The notes beneath the pieces were generated by a model. It was not told the DNA's origin, made no database searches, and saw nothing but the letters and a program-made list of their open reading frames with translations. A stretch of DNA of 64,000 nt from Spongospora subterranea f. sp. subterranea. Its lineage: Eukaryota; Endomyxa: Phytomyxea; Phytomyxea; Plasmodiophorida. Shown in pieces: positions 57,060 through 64,000 of the stretch (position 1 is its first letter; each line of letters opens with the position of its first letter). The stretch lies in the NCBI GenBank assembly GCA_049724395.1, contig JAUGWO010000068.1, positions 54,472 to 118,471 of the forward strand. Direction: 5' to 3'. The translations under genes were made by a program, and so were the position numbers.

Positions 57060-58822
57060 AATGAAGTGTAGAACAATGCATGGCCAACGCGAATCGGCGC
57101 TTTACTCTGACGATTTCAATTTAACTCCTCACAATCACACTGATCACGAAATCGATTCATCAGGATACCCAATGTCACCTGATGGAGATTGTCTATACCG
57201 GTTTGAAAAACATTAAGGACATGCCCAATCTACTTAATCGCTATTCCCGGTGGCAGTTACAGAGCACAAGGTCTCTCCAGATTGGCAAGGGCGTGCGTTT
57301 TGTTGCAAAAAGATGTGTCGGGGTTCTTTTTTGTTCTCTACCGACCTCTGCTTGTCGTGTCTCAGCGTTAATGCCGAAGCAGAACGACCCTAATGATTTG
57401 AACATCAGGTAATTTTCTTGTCTTTCTGTTTTATAATGCTGAACTAATCTATAGTTGTCGGAACGGTTGTGGGACACTATTATCCGGCAGAAATGCAATG
57501 TGAAGATGTTTTGGATTTTTAAAGGCAATCGCGCCATCGTTGAGCACCTTGGTGTTCACGGTCATGCCTGCCCAATCGTGAACAAAGCCGATTATTTTGA
57601 TCGTGCTGTTTTGAGAACAATCATATCACAAAACCCGCAGAAATCGGCGATGCAGCTCGTCGTCGGTGAAAGGGACATTCTGGAGGAGCTGGGAGTTACC
57701 GTTCCTTGTAAGTATTCACAGTTGAGGTTGAGACGAGGCAACCGTTTATAAACTGTTTAGGGCACGGAGACATGAGTATTGGACTCATGCAATTCCATCA
57801 GACGTTCGGCACAACTGTCGTCAAATTCAGCAGCATGCAATTTTCCAATGTGCACATATCTTGGGCGACACAGTTCATGGCAGAAAGGTAAGCGAGTTGG
57901 CTTTGACACTGTATTCAGTTCTGACCAATCCAATTTCTGGCTTGAGTCGCTGATTTTGGAGACCTATCCGGCAGAAAAATTTGGGGAACCGTGACCGATG
58001 CCACATATTCCTATTTCAGACATGGATATTTGCTGACTTTCAGTTTACTGTTCCGGTGTTGTTTACATGGACCTCGGGTTTAACTGTACAACGTCACGAG
58101 GCTCATTTTTCCTGCCTACTGAACATGCTTGTGGCCGCAATCTGTTCACAGCAACTTTCAATTCGCGAACAGGAGCTGAAACGGATTGAGCTGTGTTTCG
58201 GAGCAGTCATGGACTTCTCAGAGGCGTAAAGGAACGGATTCATCATGTCATATGTGACCATTATTGGTTCATTTATGAACACTCATGGTCTCGAGCTAGT
58301 AGACGAATCTTTGAGTGAGAGAGCCACCAGGTTCGTTAAGGGATGCCATGTACATTTCTTAGCTCTGCTGAACGGCTCAACCGCAACTATTCTGTTGTCG
58401 GGAAACACGATAACGGTCAGTTTATGGCAAAATTCGAAAGCTCATCCAGGAGCCCGTCATTGAGAATTTTTGATTCGGCGATTGAGGAATTACAGTCCGA
58501 AAATCCCAACGCCACCAAATGGTTTGAATGGTGGCTTCGTGACGCGGTCGCTAGGCTTAAATTCGAAGAAATGGCCCGCAGTGATTCGGACTCAATCGAG
58601 TCCATGCATTCGACATTTTATCAGATTGCGGATCGCAAAAATTCGCTTGTGTATGGAATGTCAATCTTGACGATGTTCTCGGAGTCTTTACGACAAGATT
58701 TCGAGGATGTCGCATCTGGCGTAACCGTTCACTACGGGCAAGCTGAACGATGGAAAAAGCAAATCGAAAAATATGCCAGAAAGGCGCCGGTTGTCATTCG
58801 CAATCGGAAAACTTGCCAATGA
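57060..58822 (+). pseudogene. Mutator-like (MULE) transposase, broken
   Basis: The MULE order is visible: an N-terminal zinc/FLYWCH-like part (KMFWIFKGNRAIVEHLGVHG then HACP, about 57500-57570); a spacer region; the nuclease start TVPVLFTWTSGLTVQRHEAH (about 58035-58095); FGAVMDFSEA followed by a stop and then RNGFIMSYV (58200-58255); KGCHVHF; and the late helical part ATKWFEWWLRDAVA with SIESMHSTFYQI to 58822. The stop (TAA, 58227-58229) replaces the Gln codon of the family's DFS.AQ.NGF catalytic block. A 1-nt shift lies near 58360 (CHVHF versus FLSSAERLNRN). A GT-AG intron seems to precede the zinc part (about 57411-57450). It is inactive. Confidence 0.7.
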
Positions 58823-58866
58823 CGGGCGAGCCCTGAAGAATTAGTTAGCGCGGACAATATAGTAGG

Positions 58867-59035
58867 GGGTATCAAAGTTTGAAAAGTTTTGAGATTCGGT
58901 TTTCCCGAGCACAATTCCGGACTTAGTATCAAAGTTGGAAAAGTTTTAAGATTCGGTTTTCCCGAGCACAATTCCGGACTTAGTATCAAAGTTGGAAAAG
59001 TTTTAAGATTCGGTTTTCCCGTTGCGAGCAGGTGT
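58867..59035. repeat. 57-bp tandem repeat, three copies
   Basis: Three head-to-tail copies of a 57-bp unit containing GTATCAAAGTTGGAAAAGTT and GATTCGGTTTTCCCG. The first differs by single bases. The unit is 19 codons long and stays open on the minus strand (SGKPNLKTFPTLILSPELC), but nothing else supports translation. Confidence 0.92.
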
Positions 59036-59290
59036 TTTTCTTTTTGATCTTCTTGCGTTTTTGAACTGTTTGCCACAGATGTGTATGTACTTGCTTTCGA
59101 TTGCTTCCTCAGCTTGCTGTTTATGCTGGAAGTAATGAGGGATGTTGCTCCGATTCTTAAAATAAGATTAACCTACGGAATCCGAGAAGGGCAAGGGGCG
59201 GAAATTATGCGCAAAATGTTTTTTGTGAGCGACAAAACTATTTTACAGTACGTCAGAACAAACTATAGGTAATGCCGTAGCGGACTTCCC

Positions 59291-60539
59291 ATGACAGATT
59301 CGTCGTCTGGTGGGTTTAATCAATTATTTGATCAACGAGTCATGTCTATGTTCTGTCAACATTGTGGTCAGCAACAGGGTCAGTGCTTGGCTTCCTGCCC
59401 AACGCTTGGGGATGTTGTCAAAAAGACCGTCGCAGCCGAGCTTCTGAAATTTAAGGAAGCAGGGGCCGACGTGTCACGTCGGCGTGCCGGAGGCGGCAGT
59501 CGGCGTGGTGTGGCGATCAACCCGATGTTAGTCAAGGTGAACGTCTTCGCCTACCCGCTGGGGATGGATCCCCGAACTAAAAAGGCAACGAAGTTACCAG
59601 ATCATCCAGCAATCAACGTCGTTTTCGCATTGTCGGCCACATACTATGATATTATCGATGGATTGGCATCCAGTTTATTTCCTCCCCTTGCCCTTCTCGG
59701 ATTCCCTATTATTGTGAGCAGTCGGACGCTGAGGAACTGGATCAGTAATAATGATCTTTCTCGTCCTAGCTTATCAACGGCATTGCAGAGATCCGTTGCA
59801 TGGCTACCGGATTTGCGTGTTTTTGTCAAACAAGGTATCAAATTTACTGAGATTCTATATCATGTCAAGAAGGTATACCAAGAGGAATTATCTTTGCGGA
59901 CGCTGAAGAATATCCTGCAAGTAATAATTAAGGGCAGCGCCCATCATTGTTTCCTGCAAAGAACGATCCAATCAACAGGATGTGCCGGAAGGGCGTGATT
60001 TGGATTATCGAGCGTCAAATCAAAGGGCGATTCGACAAGTTCGTTTCAAACTCAGGTGAAGGTTTTTCAAACCTCCATCAAATATACCTACATTAAATAT
60101 AGGTAATATTATCAGTATAACAAACAAAACATTAGCCCGAACGAAAAAGGACCGGATCAAGGCAACCGCGTTCAGCCATTTCTCGTTCTGTCGCTCCGGC
60201 GGCGAGTTTATGGCTTTAGACATTCAGGGCGCGGGTGGCGTCTATACTGACGTTGAGATTGTATCAATCTCCAATGCTGAATTAACGTTCGGCATTGGCA
60301 ACATGGGTGCCTCTTCAATTGCCAAGTTTTTTCAAGAACTTGAATGTAAAAGTGCTTGCTACGCTGCTCAACTGGAGCGTCCAGCAGGAGACGCGTTCGG
60401 ACATGCTTCAACAAGCATTCGGGCTAATGTTTTGTTTGTTATACTGATAATATTACCTGTATTTTATGTAGGTATTTTTAATGGAGGTTTGAAAAACCTT
60501 TACCTGAATTTGAAACGAACTTGTCGAATCGCCCTTTGA
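59291..60539 (+). pseudogene. Alpha-kinase (eEF2K/MHCK family) paralogue A, rearranged
   Basis: ATG 59291 starts a Cys-rich zinc-like head (CQHCGQQQGQCLASCP), a helix, and the conserved KVNVFAYPLG and PAINVVF segments shared with paralogue B. After DIIDGLASSL the match is lost; a further open stretch stops at 59996-59998. The catalytic C-lobe signature appears only after a gap: KATAFSHFSFCRSGGEFMAL then DIQGAGGVYTD and FGIGNMG (about 60145-60310), in another frame. Alpha-kinases phosphorylate Ser/Thr in helical substrates; the GxGNxG-type loop and the Asp-Gln-Gly block are their C-lobe hallmarks. The core lies exactly in the spacer of a 300-bp inverted repeat, so the gene has been rearranged and is unlikely to make an intact kinase. 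Confidence 0.75.
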
Positions 60540-60712
60540 TTTGACGCTCGATAATCCAAATCACGCCCTTCCGGCACATCCTGTTGAATGGACCGTTCTT
60601 TGCAGGAAACAATGATGGGCGCTGCCCTTAATTATTACATGCAGGATATTCTTCAGCGTCCGCAAAGATAATTCCTCTTGGTATACCTTCTTGACATGAT
60701 ATAGAATCTCAG
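59843..60712. repeat. Inverted repeat, 300-bp arms around the kinase core
   Basis: 59843-60143 and 60417-60712 are near-identical reverse complements with small differences (for example ACATTAAATATAGG versus the inverse of ACCTGTATTTTATGT). The 273-bp spacer holds the alpha-kinase C-lobe. The left arm overlaps the end of the first open frame of paralogue A. Confidence 0.92.
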
Positions 60713-60715
60713 TTA

Positions 60716-61625
60716 ATGTTTGTTGTGAGCAACAAAACTACTATGGCATCCCAGAATGGGTCGTTATACCAGGACAGATATATACTGCCATCAAGGGGCA
60801 CAGGCCTGCAAAAGCCACATACATCGGCAATAACACGACTGTTGTCACATTTCAGATACCGAGCCATGCCAACGAAGCGATCGCAGAAGGCATGGTTCAC
60901 TTTTCGGAAAAAACTACAAAGCATCCAGACCGAAGGTCAAAGCCAAAAACACGTGTTCACAATGTTTCCGACTTGGATGCGAACAAAATGACCTCTGCGG
61001 GCAAAAGCCCTGTGGAAAATGTGGGAACACTGGCCACCAATCAAAAACATGCAAGAGCAATACCACCAAATGCGTCACATGCGATCAGGAAGGACACGAA
61101 CTTAAGCAATGCCCACAAAAGATCGAATACTACATGGAGCAACGGCCAAACTAGAGCAGGAAGCAATCAGGCCAATACACACACTAAGAGAATCCGGGTA
61201 TGTTTGTAATAAATACCCACGAGAAACAGAACAGAACAGGAGGACATAGTTTGGATTTTCTCGTGGGTATTTATTACAAACATACCCGGATTCTCTTAGT
61301 GTGTGTATTGGCCTGATTGCTTCCTGCTCTAGTTTGGCCGTTGCTCCATGTAGTATTCGATCTTTTGTGGGCATTGCTTAAGTTCGTGTCCTTCCTGATC
61401 GCATGTGACGCATTTGGTGGTATTGCTCTTGCATGTTTTTGATTGGTGGCCAGTGTTCCCACATTTTCCACAGCGCTTTTGCCCGCAGAAGTCTTTTTGT
61501 TCGCATCCAAGTCGGAAACATTGTGAACACGTGTTTTTGGCTTTGACCTTCGGTCTGGATGCTTTGTAGTTTTTTCCGAAAAGTTGAACCATGCCTTCTG
61601 CGATCGCTTCATCGGCATGCCCTTA
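60716..61625. mobile_element. Palindromic pair of CCHC zinc-knuckle gag/ORF1 fragments
   Basis: 60865-61222 and 61258-61625 are reverse complements with a spacer of about 36 bp. Each encodes a retroelement gag or LINE ORF1 tail: CSQCFRLGC, CGKCGNTGHQSKTC and CVTCDQEGHELKQC, three zinc-knuckle-like units, ending EYYMEQRPN. Upstream of the plus-strand copy, a frame with VVIPGQIYTAIKGHRPAKAT and PSHANEAIAEGM adds the preceding RNA-binding part. The plus copy lacks one A present in the minus copy (GGTTCACTTTTC versus GGTTCAACTTTTC), so its frame is broken at that point and the minus copy is intact there. Reverse transcriptase was not found. Confidence 0.8.
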
Positions 61626-61639
61626 CAATTGATAACAAC

Positions 61640-62327
61640 AAATAATTTTTAAAGATGTAATTGGTATAGGTAACTGTGCATTCGAAGCAATTCGAACGTC
61701 AGGAGCAATACCAGACATTACTGTACAACAATTACGTAGAAAAATATGTGATTATGACAGAGACCCAACGCAAGGAAGAACCATAGCGACAAAAATATTG
61801 AACTACGCCGGATCAGTACCCAATAATGAAAATTATACTCTTGATGAACATCTAGACATAATGGAACAGGACCGGCAATGGGCTGGATTGTTTGAATTAC
61901 AATAGCAGTTTTTATATATAAGATCAACATAATCATAATCAGTCAGGCAACAATACCTCTGACCACAGATATAAAAAAATGGATCGAATCGTGTTTCCCA
62001 AAATTCAGAGACAGCGTTCATTGGAAGAGTACGATCTATGTACTGCACCACATGAATGGAAAACCATGAACCCCTATGGGACATAGTAGACTGAATCATT
62101 ATGGGACTCTATTTCCAATTGATGAAGACACTCTGATCAATAGTAACATTACAACAATACATGACCAATGTGAGAAATACGTTGAAAATTACATTCGGAA
62201 ACAACAACATCGGACAATGGTCTCATTAAAGATAACTGACGACGAACCATTGGACAACAAAATTGAAACACCAACGACATCCTCAATTCAGCCGAACAAT
62301 AGTCTGTTAACTGGGAGAGCGAACTAG
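61640..62327 (+). pseudogene. OTU-type cysteine protease remnant, probably retroelement-borne
   Basis: The frame from about 61650 reads VIGIGNCAFEAIRTSGAIPD then VQQLRRKICDY, which aligns with the OTU start (GDGNC.F.A......H..LR). The Cys is kept but the usual Asp is Ile. After the stop at about 61903, STIYVLHHMNG and NHYGTLFPIDE follow in other frames, the second matching the catalytic His block (HY..L). OTU proteases remove ubiquitin; versions also occur in some non-LTR retroelements next to CCHC proteins, which fits the neighbouring zinc-knuckle palindrome. Several frame changes show decay. Confidence 0.6.
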
Positions 62328-62435
62328 ACCAACACACAATGCTGACACCAAAAAACAGGACCAGCGAATTACTGCAAAAACTGGAAAAGCTTATCATGGT
62401 CACAAGCCACACAACCAACCTCTTTTGACAATGTT

Positions 62436-63942
62436 TTGCATTGCGGTATGCCCCAAGGTGCTTGCGCCGTTCAATGTCCTAGCAATTTGGCTGTCGTCCG
62501 GCAGACAGTACAACAGGCCATCGAAGAGATGAAGCAAACCAACGCAGAAGTGGGTCGTTCAAGGGCCAATACACGCCGAGGTGCGCCCCCAGCGCCAAAA
62601 CCTACTCCCAAGGTCAATGTAATGGCCGTCCCGTATGGATACGATCAAGAATCGCGACGGCCGATCAAACTCGACAAGATTCCCGCCGTCAACGTCGTGA
62701 TTCTGAGATCCGAATCGTATGATTGTGTTGTTGCCGAGTTGGCGGAAGCTGTGTCTCCTTATCCAGCATGGAGAGACGGCGCCACTTACGATCTGGCCAC
62801 GTGTGACGGCGCTTTGATTAAAGCTGGTACCAAGTTCGAAGATTTTCCTTTCAACTTATCCAGTTCCAAGTCGAAGAAGCAACTGTGGTTGATTCGCCAC
62901 GACCAATCCGACAGCGATGTTGTATTGCCGACTTTGGACCTAACGAGGTCTGATGCTGGTGTCAATGACATGCCCTACTTCGATCAAAGCCGCACAGTGG
63001 TTCAAGAAATTCGTTCCGCTGATGTTCCACCAGTTCGAACAGGCAGGTTGTCAACAGCGGCCGGTGCCTTTGGTGATCTTCATGGCCGATCGTTTCAGGA
63101 GATTTACGATGCAACGAAAGCGGATGCCGGCACCGCTAGTATGGCCGTGTCGATTTTACACATCTTTGAAGGCAGCAAGTGGACACAGCGACTGCTGCAT
63201 TGCTCGGAATGGTCGATTCCTAATATGGAGGAGGCTGTCGAAGATGGTGCACTTAAAGTGGTGTACAAGGACTCCTTGTTTCGACCTTCATTTGGTGAAG
63301 ACGTGGTCGTTTTTTAAAAATGATGCGATTGTCAGCTTCGTCGCATGGTCAAATCAGCGATTTTTTGGAAAATGGAGCGCCAGATTCGACACAAGTTTGT
63401 TAAGTTGGTAAGTAATCAGGGCGCCATTGCTATTATCACGCCAAAGACGAGTCAACGAGTGAAAACCAATCGTTTAATCGCGACCGCGTTCGCTCATTTT
63501 ACCTACGTGCACTCCAACCGCTGCCTAATGGCCCTTGATCTGCAAGGTGCCGGGGGGGCATTTTACTGATCCTGAGATCGTGACTATGTCCGATGATGAT
63601 AACTTGTTTGGTATGGGAAATGTCGACAGGGATTCTATTGTGGCATTTTTCGAAGAGCACGAATGTAATTTGTTGTGCGCGATGCTTAACATCACAAACA
63701 CCCGATGTGAATTTGAAATGGACTCAGATGATACTAAAGACGATCCAGGTACACTATCGGTCATGATAAACGCGGAGGAAATTGCAGAGCACGACGCACC
63801 AGAGCAAGACGCGTCTGATGGCGATCCGATCGCCATTCTCTGCAAAGCAACGGCGCATCGTCGTTCAAAACGCCAGGCCGCTTCAAATCTAGACGCCACT
63901 CGTATGAAATCGGTCATACGTGACAACGACATTGCCAATTGA
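62436..63942 (+). CDS. Alpha-kinase (eEF2K/MHCK family) paralogue B
   Basis: The open frame from 62436 starts with TTG and has no clear upstream ATG, so the true start may be in an earlier exon. It contains a Cys motif (CGMPQGACAVQCP), a helix, KVNVMAVPYG, PAVNVVIL and a long variable part ending FRPSFGEDVVVF. After a stop at 63317 the coding resumes with RQIRHKFVKL, TNRLIATAFAHFTYVHSN and LMALDLQGAGG, then in another frame HFTDPEIVTM, FGMGNVDRDSIVAFFEEHEC and an acidic tail to 63942. These are the alpha-kinase C-lobe motifs. The last frame change is in a run of seven G (63552-63558), where one G too many breaks an otherwise perfect join. The change near 63317 may be an intron or a lesion. 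It is better preserved than paralogue A but not intact as read. Confidence 0.78.
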
Positions 63943-64000
63943 ATGTCATCTCGTTTTCGCGATGTCGAGTAGCATTTCGTTTTGCTTCCAATATAAATTT

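Overview
This is a repeat-rich nuclear window from a eukaryote. The genes are interrupted by GT-AG introns, mostly 41-235 nt, and the reading frames of recognisable families join exactly across them. The conserved genes are a C2CD5-type C2 protein, an SLC35F-type transporter, ZNFX1-type helicases, an ATRIP-like protein, alpha-kinases and a C2H2 zinc-finger protein. The mobile elements include an oomycete/plant-style mariner, Harbinger, MULE, Ty3/gypsy, copia and an OTU/CCHC retroelement. Dense short introns plus this transposon set suggest a protist, perhaps a rhizarian (plasmodiophorid-like) or a stramenopile. That placement is inference and is weak.

Layout. 1-0.2 kb: edge of an Ala/Pro-rich gene. 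1.06-5.2 kb (-): C2CD5-like gene with about 11 exons. 5.4-10.7 kb (-): ZNFX1-like helicase/zinc-finger/RBR protein, copy A. 11.4-12.7 kb (-): unresolved, possibly TBC-like. 12.9-13.7 kb: fold-back copy of a dispersed repeat. 15.1-15.6 kb: 25-bp minisatellite. 16.0-16.7 kb: mariner fragment fused to an endogenous CRESS-virus Rep helicase fragment. 17.1-18.9 kb (-): nested gypsy and copia remnants. 19.2-21.4 kb: weak candidates. 22.5-26.3 kb (-): ATRIP-like checkpoint gene. 27.1-29.3 kb: dead mariner and a Harbinger hairpin. 29.4-31.9 kb: 35-bp minisatellite. 32-34.3 kb: small ORFs, an inverted repeat and a mariner end. 34.8-36.5 kb (+): eight-exon C2H2 gene. 38-40.4 kb: dispersed and tandem repeats. 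40.5-45.6 kb (+): ZNFX1-like copy B with one frameshift. 47.4-48.8 kb (-): two hypothetical genes. 49.6-51.3 kb (+): SLC35F transporter. 54.6-55.4 kb (-): secretory/membrane protein exon. 56.2-58.8 kb: two dead DNA transposons. 59.3-63.9 kb: two alpha-kinase paralogues flanking a CCHC palindrome and an OTU protease remnant.

There is no operon logic here. Host genes are single transcription units separated by decayed elements. Three features stand out: the ZNFX1-RBR fusion, present as a 30-kb-spaced inverted pair; the CRESS Rep/mariner chimera; and at least seven inverted duplications with short spacers. The last may record fold-back replication or may be an amplification/assembly artefact.
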